Position numbers and translations under genes: made by a program. A stretch of DNA of 35,987 bases, from contig JAWKNJ010000045.1 of assembly GCA_041391765.1 (NCBI GenBank), forward strand, positions 1-35,987, written 5' to 3'. Within the stretch, counting starts at the first letter, position 1. The number at the start of each line of letters is the position of its first letter. Positions 1-7,307 of this stretch are shown piece after piece. This stretch comes from SHAN690 sp041391765. Its GTDB lineage: Bacteria; Bacteroidota; Bacteroidia; Flavobacteriales_G; Salibacteraceae. The notes under the pieces were generated by a model. That model made no database searches and was not told where the DNA came from. It saw only the letters and a program-made list of their open reading frames with translations.

Positions 1-57
1 TTGGCCTGCGAGACAATCCCTGCGTCTTTACTTTCTTTGTGCTCAAATCCCTATCAA

Positions 58-462
58 ATGACAAGATTCATCCTCACCACCGTTGCCGTGATCGCAGCGT
101 TTACGCTCAATGCTCAGCAGGTCATGAACATAGAGAGCTTCCAACCGGAACTGAACTATGAAAACATTCATGTGTATCAGATTGACAACGACCCCCTTAC
201 TTCTACTTTTTTGATTTGGGTAAAGGACAATGTTCCGCCCCACTTTCACAAAGAGCACACTGAAGTGGTTTACGTAATCCAGGGAAATGGAACCCTAGTC
301 CTGGGAGATCAAACCAAGTTCATTAAAGAGGGTGATTACATTTTCATTCCGAAGGGAACCCCCCATTCTGTAAAGGTTTCCGGGGATAAACCCATGAAAG
401 TTTTGAGTGTGCAAACGCCTGAATTTGATGGCTCAGACAGGCATTCTGCATCGCCCGAATGA
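58..462 (+). CDS. Secreted single-domain cupin protein
   Basis: A 134-residue protein if translation starts at the ATG at 58. The frame is open back to base 1 (TTG), but only the ATG at 58 places a signal peptide at the N-terminus: a basic residue, a hydrophobic stretch of about 14 residues, then LNAQQ as a likely cleavage region near residue 20. The rest is one cupin fold. Motif 1 is around residues 62-78 (HFHKEHTE, with His62, His64 and Glu69 placed as metal ligands) and motif 2 around 91-104 (GDYIFIPKGTPHS, with His103). The function beyond a probable periplasmic metal-binding cupin cannot be told; such proteins may bind or modify small molecules. It is monocistronic as far as seen, with HU downstream under its own promoter. 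The upstream part of its locus lies outside the window. Confidence 0.8.
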   Translation: MTRFILTTVAVIAAFTLNAQQVMNIESFQPELNYENIHVYQIDNDPLTSTFLIWVKDNVPPHFHKEHTEVVYVIQGNGTLVLGDQTKFIKEGDYIFIPKGTPHSVKVSGDKPMKVLSVQTPEFDGSDRHSASPE

Positions 463-513
463 CGCGGCTTTCAGAAAACCACCTTCTAGAACCCTTGAAA
501 ACAGGGCGTTTTA

Positions 514-550
514 GAGTGCACTTATCAACAATGTGCCGTATTTTTCAACA
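514..550 (+). promoter_or_regulatory. DnaA-box-like sites upstream of HU
   Basis: TTATCAACA lies at 522-530, one base from the classical DnaA box TTATCCACA, followed by TTTTCAACA at 542-550. The 17-base stretch 514-530 (GAGTGC, two bases, TTATCAACA) recurs with 15 of 17 identities on the minus strand at 24542-24558. The matches are seen directly; DnaA binding is inference. Confidence 0.35.
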
Positions 551-566
551 AATCGACCTCTAGGGC

Positions 567-597
567 TTGCAGTGTGTGAGGTTGCGACTAATATTTG
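567..597 (+). promoter_or_regulatory. Probable promoter of the HU gene
   Basis: TTG at 567-569, a 19-base gap, then TAATATTTG at 589-597, close to the Bacteroidota TTTG-N19-TAnnTTTG pattern but with one extra base inside the -7 box. The 5' leader would be about 35 bases, A/T-rich and without a Shine-Dalgarno site, as is common for highly expressed genes in this phylum. Confidence 0.5.
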
Positions 598-638
598 CTC
601 TCGTTGAAATTATTTGTTTAACCTAAATTTTTAATGAA

Positions 639-914
639 ATGAATAAAGCTGAATTAATTGAAGCGATGGCTAACGGAGCTGGAATTTCTAAGGCTGATGC
701 TAAAAAAGCATTGGACGCATTTATTGACTCAACTACTGGTACTTTGAAGAAAGGTGGCCGTGTAGCTCTTGTTGGTTTCGGTTCTTTCTCAGTGTCTAAG
801 CGTTCTGCTCGTACTGGCCGTAACCCACAGACTGGAAAAGAGATCAAAATCTCTGCTAAGAACGTTGTTAAGTTCAAGGCTGGAGCTGATCTTGGTAATG
901 CTGTTAACAAGTAA
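639..914 (+). CDS. HU family DNA-binding protein
   Basis: A 91-residue histone-like nucleoid protein, the usual HU length. It binds DNA as a dimer and bends it. The two N-terminal helices (MNKAELIEAMANGAGISKADAKKAL begins the protein), the GFGSF turn at residues 46-50 and the RNP tip of the DNA-clasping arm at residues 61-63 are all present. The gene stands alone between its own promoter and a strong intrinsic terminator, which fits abundant expression. HU and IHF subunits are close relatives; length and lack of an extended C-terminus favour HU, and there is no partner gene nearby, so it is probably a homodimer. Confidence 0.95.
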   Translation: MNKAELIEAMANGAGISKADAKKALDAFIDSTTGTLKKGGRVALVGFGSFSVSKRSARTGRNPQTGKEIKISAKNVVKFKAGADLGNAVNK

Positions 915-935
915 GAAGCGTTTCCAAAAACATTT

Positions 936-966
936 AAACCCTTCCGATATCGGAGGGGTTTTTTTA
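936..966 (+). terminator. Intrinsic terminator after HU
   Basis: A GC-rich hairpin centred on the palindrome TCCGATATCGGA, extended by ACCCT/GGGGT on the flanks (one G-T pair), followed directly by a run of seven T. It starts about 20 bases after the HU stop codon. Confidence 0.88.
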
Positions 967-995
967 TGCCCAAAATCCTGAGTGGGCTACTTTTT

Positions 996-1003
996 TACAT
1001 TTG
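996..1003 (+). promoter_or_regulatory. -7 box of the thx-like gene
   Basis: TACATTTG is a perfect TAnnTTTG -7 element, 23 bases before the ATG at 1027. No good -33 TTG is seen at 19 bases. Its place supports translation starting at 1027 rather than at the in-frame ATG at 982, which would lie upstream of transcription. Confidence 0.5.
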
Positions 1004-1026
1004 CCCGAACCACAAAACTTCTTACT

Positions 1027-1287
1027 ATGGGAAAAGGCGATAAAAAAACAGGAAAAGGAAAGCGCAAAGCCGGAAGCTACGGCAAGACAAGGCAAAGAAA
1101 GAAGGCAACACCAGTGATCGCCTCTGTGAAACCAAAAGCAGAAAAGAAACCGGCAGCTAAGAAATCAGCTCCGAAAGAAGCTACTGCTAAATCAGCACCT
1201 GCAACTAAAGCAAAGGCGGCAGCACCTAAAAAAGCCACCACAGCTAAGAAGGCTCCGGCTAAAAAGCCAGCTGCAAAAAAAGGCTAG
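1027..1287 (+). CDS. 30S ribosomal protein Thx with a Lys/Ala/Pro-rich tail
   Basis: An 86-residue, extremely basic protein. Residues 1-26 (MGKGDKKTGKGKRKAGSYGK and on) match the Thx family, a tiny ribosomal protein that sits in the head of the 30S subunit. Thx in this phylum normally ends soon after this segment. Here about 55 more residues follow, nearly all Lys, Ala, Pro, Thr and Ser in AKK, APKK and AAKK units, like the C-terminal tail of histone H1 or bacterial H1-like proteins. The start was set by the -7 box at 996-1003. The stop codon overlaps the convergent typA stop (shared CTAG at 1284-1287), with no terminator between them. It could instead be called an H1-like nucleoid protein; the N-terminus argues for Thx. 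Confidence 0.75.
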   Translation: MGKGDKKTGKGKRKAGSYGKTRQRKKATPVIASVKPKAEKKPAAKKSAPKEATAKSAPATKAKAAAPKKATTAKKAPAKKPAAKKG

Positions 1288-3047
1288 CCTATTTTTCGCA
1301 TCCGAATGCTCTGAGGCGTAACCTCCAGGTATTCATCCTCGCGGATATACTCCATGGCTTCTTCCAGTGAGAACCTCACTTTTGGAGCCACATTGGCGGC
1401 TTTGTCACTACCTGAGGCGCGCACATTGGTCAATTGCTTGCCTTTTATTACGTTGACTTCCAGATCGTTGTCGCGTGAATTTTCACCAATTACCTGACCT
1501 TTATATACCTGTTCATTAGGATCTATAAAGAATCGGCCGCGATCTTGAAGTCGATCAATCGCATAGGTTAGGGCTTGTCCTGTTTCACTGCTAATTAGGG
1601 CGCCCTTTTCAATCTTGTTCATGTCGCCTTTGAATGGCTTGTATTCGCTAAATCGGTGAGACATGACAGACTCACCAGCTGTAGCAGTAAGTATCTTGTT
1701 TCGCAATCCGATTAATCCACGGGAAGGAATGTCAAACTCCAAGTGCTGAATATCACCTCTCGTTTCCATGATCAAAAGGTCGCCCTTACGCTGAGTCACC
1801 AACTCAATCGCTTTACCGCTAAACTCCTCCGGCACATCAATCACTAGCGTTTCAAACGGTTCAGACTTCACACCGTCAACTTCTTTGAGAATCACGCGAG
1901 GCTTACCTACCTGAAGTTCATACCCCTCTCTTCTCATCGTTTCAATCAGGATACTCAAGTGGAGCACTCCCCGACCATAAACATCAAACTTGTCTTCGGT
2001 GTCTGTTTCGTTCACCCTAAGTGCCAAGTTCTTTTCTGTTTCCTTGAACAAGCGATCACGGAGATGACGGGATGTGACGAACTTTCCTTCCTTCCCAAAG
2101 AATGGAGAGTTGTTGATCGTAAACAGCATGCTCATGGTTGGCTCGTCCACCTTTATGCGCGGCAAAGCTTCAGGTGTATTGATGTCGCAAACCGTATCGC
2201 CAATTTCAAAATCTTCCATTCCAACGATGGCACACAAGTCGCCACTTCTAACAGTGGATGCCTCACTCCTTCCTAATCCTTCAAACACATACAATTCTTT
2301 GACCCTGTTCTTTTTCATAGAACCGTCACGCTTCATCAGGTAGTAGTCTGTGCCAACTTTCAAGTCACCACGATACACTTTACCGATCGCGATTCTTCCT
2401 TTGAAACTGCTGAAGTCAAGTGACGTGATCTGCATTTGCGTAGCACCTTCCTTGTACTGCGCCTCGGGAATAACGTCTAGAATCGTGTCCAACAATTCGC
2501 TGATGTCTTCCGTCTTTCGCTTCCAGTCGTGGCTCATCCAGCCGTGCTTACTAGAGCCGTAAAGCGTTTGAAAATCAAGCTGATCTTCAGTCGCGTTCAG
2601 GTTAAACATCAAATCAAATACCTGCTCGTGTACTTCATCCGGGCGACAGTTTTCCTTATCTACCTTATTTACAACCACGATTGGCTTAAGGTTCAATTGA
2701 ATGGCCTTGCTCAACACGAATCGCGTTTGTGGCATAGGGCCTTCAAACGCATCTACCAATAGCAACACACCATCAGCCATTTTCAATACACGCTCTACTT
2801 CCCCACCAAAATCCGCGTGACCCGGGGTGTCGATGATGTTGATTTTAATGCCTTTGTAGTTAACAGCAACGTTCTTTGAAAGAATCGTGATACCACGTTC
2901 ACGCTCAAGATCGTTGCTATCAAGGATCAATTCTCCCGTTTCCTTTCTATCGTCCAACACTTTACAGAAGTGAATGATCTTATCTACAAGTGTGGTTTTG
3001 CCATGGTCAACGTGAGCGATGATGGCGATATTTCTGATGCTTTGCAC
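1284..3047 (-). CDS. typA: Translational GTPase TypA/BipA
   Basis: A 587-residue ribosome-associated GTPase of the EF-G-like family, which helps 50S assembly and growth under stress or cold. All G motifs are intact: AHVDHGKTT at residues 11-19 (G1), RGIT at 51-54 (G2), DTPGH at 73-77 (G3) and NKVD at 127-130 (G4). The beta-barrel domain, the EF-G-like domains III and V and the TypA-specific C-terminal domain follow in the usual order, ending near IREDEYLEVTPQSIRMRK. Length is slightly under the usual roughly 600. The ATG at 3047 begins immediately with the conserved IRNIAIIAHVDHG and is kept. A TACCTTCG box at 3075-3068 may be its -7 element. It converges on the thx-like gene with overlapping stop codons. 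Confidence 0.96.
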   Translation of the reverse strand: MQSIRNIAIIAHVDHGKTTLVDKIIHFCKVLDDRKETGELILDSNDLERERGITILSKNVAVNYKGIKINIIDTPGHADFGGEVERVLKMADGVLLLVDAFEGPMPQTRFVLSKAIQLNLKPIVVVNKVDKENCRPDEVHEQVFDLMFNLNATEDQLDFQTLYGSSKHGWMSHDWKRKTEDISELLDTILDVIPEAQYKEGATQMQITSLDFSSFKGRIAIGKVYRGDLKVGTDYYLMKRDGSMKKNRVKELYVFEGLGRSEASTVRSGDLCAIVGMEDFEIGDTVCDINTPEALPRIKVDEPTMSMLFTINNSPFFGKEGKFVTSRHLRDRLFKETEKNLALRVNETDTEDKFDVYGRGVLHLSILIETMRREGYELQVGKPRVILKEVDGVKSEPFETLVIDVPEEFSGKAIELVTQRKGDLLIMETRGDIQHLEFDIPSRGLIGLRNKILTATAGESVMSHRFSEYKPFKGDMNKIEKGALISSETGQALTYAIDRLQDRGRFFIDPNEQVYKGQVIGENSRDNDLEVNVIKGKQLTNVRASGSDKAANVAPKVRFSLEEAMEYIREDEYLEVTPQSIRMRKIG

Positions 3048-3114
3048 GAGCTTTGATTTTGCGGGCGCGAAGGTAGATTTAATAAGTGCGCCACGAATAC
3101 GAGCAAAACTTTAT

Positions 3115-3570
3115 TTAGACCAGCGACAAAATGCGATGGTCGAGACCATTGAATGTGACCGTCTGACCTACTTCTTTATTCATTAAAGCCTGAGCCAAAG
3201 GGCTTTGTGGTGAGATTATGTAGACCCACTGATCCCTGTGTTTCATCTGTCCAAATGCAATGGAAATGAAATAATGTCCATGATTAGTTTGAACCAGGCT
3301 TCCTGTATCCACTTGACTGGACTCCGTTAATTGAACATTGGAAAGATCGAAAACCATCTTTTCCAATTCAATTAATCGAAGGCTCAACTTTTCAATTTCC
3401 ATTGATTGCATTTCGAAACCAACCTCGTGCTTATCGCCTGCGCTTCCCTTGTTATTATCCGCTGCTTCTTGCACGTTCCCGGCTATATCCGCCTTTAACA
3501 AATTGATTCGATCATTAAGTGTATTTAGTAATCCAGTGACCAAAACACGCTTTTCAAAATTGTCTGTCAT
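3115..3570 (-). CDS. GreA/GreB C-terminal-domain-like protein
   Basis: A 151-residue protein starting at the ATG at 3570; the frame is open to 3612, but that extension (Cys-rich, no motif) is unlikely. It has an N-terminal helical part with SAGDKHE at residues 43-49 followed by a long heptad-like helix, then a C-terminal beta domain with VYIISPQSPLAQAL near residues 118-131, typical of the GreA/GreB and Rnk C-terminal fold. Family members in Bacteroidota are often mislabelled '3-oxoacyl-ACP synthase', which the sequence does not support: no thiolase motif is present. The likely role is binding the RNA polymerase secondary channel, but the N-terminal arm is shorter than in GreA and the acidic tip is not obvious, so cleavage-factor activity is not assured. 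Confidence 0.7.
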   Translation of the reverse strand: MTDNFEKRVLVTGLLNTLNDRINLLKADIAGNVQEAADNNKGSAGDKHEVGFEMQSMEIEKLSLRLIELEKMVFDLSNVQLTESSQVDTGSLVQTNHGHYFISIAFGQMKHRDQWVYIISPQSPLAQALMNKEVGQTVTFNGLDHRILSLV

Positions 3571-3625
3571 CTGTTTACAATTATTGGAACACGAATAAAG
3601 TATTTTGCACACCGATAATCTCTAC

Positions 3626-4642
3626 TTGACACTAAACCTCCAAAAGACACAACGCATCACCACACTTTGGGCCATCACCGAATGTGGCCTGGGCGGCTTC
3701 TTTCACGCTATTCAGTCTCCGTTTACAGGATTGCTAGTTGGTGGTCTGGCTGTAGTTTACATCTCATTGATCGCATTGATAGCATCTCAAGGCAGCTCAT
3801 CGGCCTTGGATCGTATTAAAAGCATCTTCACTTCGCTTGCAAGCGCATTAGTTTTTGTATTGATGGTTAAAGCCATAGTAAGTCCTCACTCGCCTATCGG
3901 TGCGTATTTCGCGGTTTCGCTACAGGCTTTGTTGGGTATGGTTTTCTTTTCTCTCATCCCCAAATTCCGATTGGCAGCCATGTTCACTGCCATTGGAGCT
4001 ACAGTCACTTCCGCTGCTCAAAAGCTCATTATTCTGGTAATTTTATTCGGGACACCATTGTTCGAAGCCATTGATAGCTTTGTGATAAGCACGGCTGAGA
4101 AGCTGGAGTTCATCAATGCTGGCAACACATTTTCGGCCAGCCTGTGGCTCGCCATGGCCTTTGTGGGAATTTATGCCATCGGTGGTGTATTCATTGGTTG
4201 GTTTACAGGACTCGTTCCTCTACAATTAAAACAACATCAGGATAAACTTGACGCGGTGGTCAAAGGATTTCATTCAGTGATCCACACCTTCGAATCAAAA
4301 AAGAAAAATCATTGGATCAAATATGTCTTCGCTGCTGTGATTGTCATTGCATTCACGGTTGAGTATTTCTTCATCTCGAGTAGCGCGGCTTGGATCCAAC
4401 TCATTCGAACACTGACCATCATAGGCTTGTGGGTGCTCGCAATCCAGCCGCTTTTGAAGTGGTTCATCCGAACTAAAGCATCGAACAGCAGTGTTGCCCA
4501 TCAAGCGGATGAAATTCAGCAAGCGCTTCCAACCTACCTGAGTTTTGCGCGCTATGCTTGGTCAAATGCTGACTCTATCAGCGGTTTCAAATTAAATTCA
4601 TTCCTTTTGCTCTTGCTTTACTTTAGCCTGCATGAAGACTGA
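3626..4642 (+). CDS. Multi-pass membrane protein of unknown function
   Basis: A membrane protein of about 338 residues with seven to eight hydrophobic segments. They begin around the conserved-looking ITTLWAITECGLGGFFHA, and there is a charged cytosolic linker (QHQDKLDAVVKGFHSVIH) between two halves. No ATG occurs near the start; TTG at 3626 or at 3605 must serve, and I prefer 3626 because the sequence becomes family-like just after it. I do not recognise the family. The last ~45 residues (ALPTYLSFARYAWSNADSIS) are amphipathic. Its end overlaps the NTPase gene by 11 bases, and that gene overlaps mobA by 11 bases, so the three are probably co-translated. This makes a role tied to the Mo cofactor or its enzyme likely. 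Transport of molybdate, of a precursor or of an unrelated solute are all open. Confidence 0.65.
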   Translation: MTLNLQKTQRITTLWAITECGLGGFFHAIQSPFTGLLVGGLAVVYISLIALIASQGSSSALDRIKSIFTSLASALVFVLMVKAIVSPHSPIGAYFAVSLQALLGMVFFSLIPKFRLAAMFTAIGATVTSAAQKLIILVILFGTPLFEAIDSFVISTAEKLEFINAGNTFSASLWLAMAFVGIYAIGGVFIGWFTGLVPLQLKQHQDKLDAVVKGFHSVIHTFESKKKNHWIKYVFAAVIVIAFTVEYFFISSSAAWIQLIRTLTIIGLWVLAIQPLLKWFIRTKASNSSVAHQADEIQQALPTYLSFARYAWSNADSISGFKLNSFLLLLLYFSLHED

Positions 4643-5129
4643 GATCGTAATTCTGACAGGACCGGTGCATTCAGGGAAATCAACCACACTTTATGAGTGG
4701 TTTGTATTTCAAAAGCTTGGCAATAAGGTTATCCGAGGCATAGTAAATCCTGAGCTGAATGGCCGCAAACGATTCATCAACGCCTTCACCAAGGAGCAGT
4801 TCGAGATGCTGGCCGATGAAAATGAAGCCGATGTGATCGAAATCGGGAAATTCACTTTCTCTGCCAAATCGTTTGAAAAGGCACGAGAAACGCTGTTTCA
4901 GCAAAGTGCACTTGCATCTGACTATTTCATTGTTGACGAAATTGGCAAGCTTGAACTCCTGGGTGGAGGGCTTGAGCCGGAAGTGTCACGTTTACTGTCT
5001 CGAATTGATGATCTGAACATCGGAACAGTCATATTGGTGGTAAGAGACTTCTTAGTGGATGAGGTGATCGCATATTTCAATTTGAGGAGCCCCAAGATCG
5101 TAACTCAATTTCAACTGAATGAAATCTAG
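4632..5129 (+). CDS. THEP1-like nucleoside-triphosphatase (NTPase_1 family)
   Basis: A 165-residue P-loop protein. Walker A is GPVHSGKST at residues 10-18 and Walker B is VDEIGKLEL at 101-109, the arrangement of the NTPase_1 family (thermophile THEP1 and human NTPCR are named members). Those enzymes hydrolyse NTPs slowly in vitro and their cell role is unclear. Compared with typical members (about 175-190 residues) it is slightly short and lacks the Cys-rich region found in some. It overlaps the upstream membrane-protein gene and the downstream mobA gene by 11 bases each, an arrangement that suggests translational coupling. Since MobA uses GTP to finish the Mo cofactor, a supporting role in that pathway is reasonable but unproven. 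Confidence 0.8.
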   Translation: MKTEIVILTGPVHSGKSTTLYEWFVFQKLGNKVIRGIVNPELNGRKRFINAFTKEQFEMLADENEADVIEIGKFTFSAKSFEKARETLFQQSALASDYFIVDEIGKLELLGGGLEPEVSRLLSRIDDLNIGTVILVVRDFLVDEVIAYFNLRSPKIVTQFQLNEI

Positions 5130-5703
5130 TGTTCCTGCTGTGATTCTTTGCGGAGGGTTGAGTTCGCGCATGGGACAGCCCAAGCATTTGTTGGATTTGG
5201 GTTCTGGACCAGTCTGGAAAATGATGTTGAATGAGCTGGAAAAGTCATTTGATAGTATTTACATTTCATGTCGAGAAGATCAGCTTCACGACTTTGTAAA
5301 TCAAAATGTTATCATAGATCGTTTTGAGTCGATCGGACCAATGGGCGGAATCATCAGCGTGTTTCAAAAAATCGCTTTGGAATCAATCTTTTTCATTGGT
5401 TGCGATCTTCCGTTTTTCCGAATCGATATGGCACGAGAACTCATCAGCGCCAATCATCTGAACTTGTTCGCAACCTGCGCTTCTGGAGAAGGATCTGATT
5501 ACCCTGAACCCATTATTGCAGTTTGGAATAAATGCGCACTGGGGTCATTACTTGAGGCTGTTTCAAACGAGGACTATTCCTTGGTGCGGCTGCTACGAAA
5601 ACACGACTATTACAGCATTGAGTATCCAGAACACTACCTGCAAAACTTAAACACGCCTGAAGACTTAGCTAGAGCACGATCAGCAGACCGATCACCACAA
5701 TGA
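5119..5703 (+). CDS. mobA: Molybdenum cofactor guanylyltransferase (MobA)
   Basis: A 194-residue nucleotidyltransferase that joins GMP to molybdopterin to make the dinucleotide form used by formate dehydrogenases and relatives. The signature loop LCGGLSSRMGQPK at residues 10-22 binds GTP. SIGPMGGI at 71-78 and GCDLPF at 94-99 (the Asp binds the metal) are both intact. The C-terminal NLNTPEDL at about 180-187 is the usual family ending. MobA and the related cytidylyltransferase MocA share this fold; the LCGG loop and the presence of a dinucleotide-using oxidoreductase 2.6 kb downstream favour MobA. The start overlaps the NTPase gene by 11 bases. Downstream it converges on the broken methyltransferase gene. 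Confidence 0.9.
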   Translation: MKSSVPAVILCGGLSSRMGQPKHLLDLGSGPVWKMMLNELEKSFDSIYISCREDQLHDFVNQNVIIDRFESIGPMGGIISVFQKIALESIFFIGCDLPFFRIDMARELISANHLNLFATCASGEGSDYPEPIIAVWNKCALGSLLEAVSNEDYSLVRLLRKHDYYSIEYPEHYLQNLNTPEDLARARSADRSPQ

Positions 5704-5761
5704 GTATAAATAGCAGATACTGCCAGATATCGAGTAATCTGCATGTTGTTCCAAAGCTTCT

Positions 5762-6425
5762 TCATGAACTTTCCTTAATTGCGGAAATGAGGTGCTCAAT
5801 CAATAACTTCTGTCTAAAAACTCGCTCTCCCCTTCAACAGTCTCAGCGATTCCCTCTATCTCAAAGCCATTTTTTTGCTGCAAGATTTCACGTTCTTTCC
5901 TTACTCAAAAACCAAAGCCGTATTTCGTAAGTAAGCGTAATTCTTTTATGGCGTGCTCCGGGTCTAATACCCAACACTAACCTACCACCAATCTTCATTA
6001 CCCTATTCACCTCGCTTATTGCTTTCTGGGATCATCCCAGTAGATGGTGTCGCTGACAGTACCATCAAACAACCGTAATCAAATCGGCATTTATGGATAT
6101 CCCCACAAATGACAGCAGTCACCGCTGATCCCAGGCAGCATTAACTGCGTTCAGCTTTCAACCCCATGACCATATCTGATGAATAATCAAATCCCGTATA
6201 CGACACTCTTTCTGCGCATTCGATCATTTGACAAGCAAAATATCCATTTCCCATTCCGATCTCAAGGATGGAATCATCCTGCTTAATCTGAAGAGAATCC
6301 ATGGCTGCAAGGTTGATGTTCAAATTCCCGTGATTCATCATTTTACCCACCTCCACACCATCCATTCCGGTTGGTTTTCTAAGCTGTGCAGCAATCGCTT
6401 TCAACTGATCTTCTTCGTTTTCCAT
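5762..6425 (-). pseudogene. Class I SAM-dependent methyltransferase, broken by several frameshifts
   Basis: The N-terminal part reads intact from the ATG at 6425 (MENEEDQLKAIAAQLRKP), including SAM-binding motif I (ILEIGMGNGYFA) and motif II (YTGFDYSSDMV), and stops at 6141. The rest continues in other frames: GDIHK near 6101-6087, FDGTV near 6069-6055, then a stop after DDPRK. EVNRVMKIGGRLVLGIRPGARH follows from about 6013, and NGFEIEGIAETVEGESEF toward 5805. The end is either 5800 or 5762. The restored protein would be about 210-220 residues, normal for a UbiE-like small methyltransferase. Breaks lie near 6150, 6090, 6080, 6018 and 5920, mostly single-base losses, while the protein words stay well conserved. 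An in-frame ATG at 6479 is possible but would overlap divergent fdhD. Substrate unknown. Confidence 0.75.
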
Positions 6426-6477
6426 AATCGCAACAAACATAGAATCAATGCGGCTTGAATTGCTGACCTTTGCAAAC

Positions 6478-7307
6478 ATGTCTCGTGCAAGCGCATTTCC
6501 GGTTCAAATCAAGAAAGTTCAAGGTCTAACTTCGGAGGATAGGCCAGATCTATTAGCTGTTGAGGAACCGCTGGAAATCCGTTTGGGTTTTGGTCCCGAA
6601 TCAAATCGTGAGCAACGAAGCTTGGCGGTAACCATGCGAACTCCAGGAAACGATTTGGAATAGCCTTGGGATTCTTATTCTCAGAGGGTATCATTAGCGG
6701 AATGACCGATGTGACTCATTTGGATGATCGCTGTACCGACTCAAAAGGTGAACGCACGGACAACGTAGTGCGTGTTGAGCTATCTCCCTCCATCAAATTA
6801 GACTGGAGTGCTTTTGAACGGCACTTTTATACCAACAGCAGTTGTGGTATTTGTGGTAAGGCCAGCATCAACGTTGAGTCGATGTGTACCGCAAAGTAGT
6901 GTCTGACCTGCGCGTGAACGCAGGACTGATTCACTCATTAAACGACAAGATGCGAAGCACAGCGTATTTGAACACACCGGTGGATTGCACGCCTCTGCCC
7001 TCTTTAACGCAGAAGGGAACCTATTATTTATGCGAAGGACATCGGTCGACACAACGCCTTGGATAAAGTGATTGGTACCGCACTTTCAAACAAATGTACC
7101 ACTCAACCAACATCCTGATGCTCAGCGGCGGGAGCTGCTTTGAATTGGTTCAGAAGGCTACTATAACTTTGAGTCCCAATCGTTGTAGCCGTTGGAGCGC
7201 CTTCCAGTTTAGCAGTAGAAACAGCTTCGAGCTTTGGTGTAACAATGATTGGTTTTGCACGAAACAACTCATTCAATGTATATTCATCACCCAAACGTAT
7301 TCTATGA
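6478..7307 (+). pseudogene. fdhD: Formate dehydrogenase sulfurtransferase FdhD, broken by six frameshifts
   Basis: FdhD carries sulfur from a cysteine desulfurase to the Mo cofactor of formate dehydrogenases. Nearly the whole protein can be read by changing frame: DLLAVEEPLEIRLGFG and AVTMRTPGNDLE to 6660; LGFLFSEGII and the sulfur-carrying SSCGICGKASI to about 6896; DLRVNAGLIHSL to 6960; VFEHTGGLHASALFNAEG from 6964; DIGRHNALDKVIGTALSNK from 7038; ILMLSG and CFELVQKA from 7094; then PIVVAVGAPSSLAVETASS from 7176 to the stop at 7305-7307. The breaks near 6661, 6897, 6962, 7036 and 7093 each lose one base; the one near 7170 gains one. Key Cys residues and the C-terminus are kept. The stop overlaps the next gene's ATG (ATGA), so the operon structure is preserved. 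Either a young pseudogene or a consensus-error patch. Confidence 0.88.

Noticed and set aside
982..1026. Upstream in-frame ATG of the thx-like gene
   Set aside because: It lies before the -7 box, and the added residues (MGYFFTFARTTKLLT) do not match Thx, whose N-terminus is MGKGD.
5700..5930. Open frame of 76 codons on the plus strand starting at the mobA stop
   Set aside because: It lies over the decayed 3' part of the methyltransferase on the other strand and has no protein-like features.
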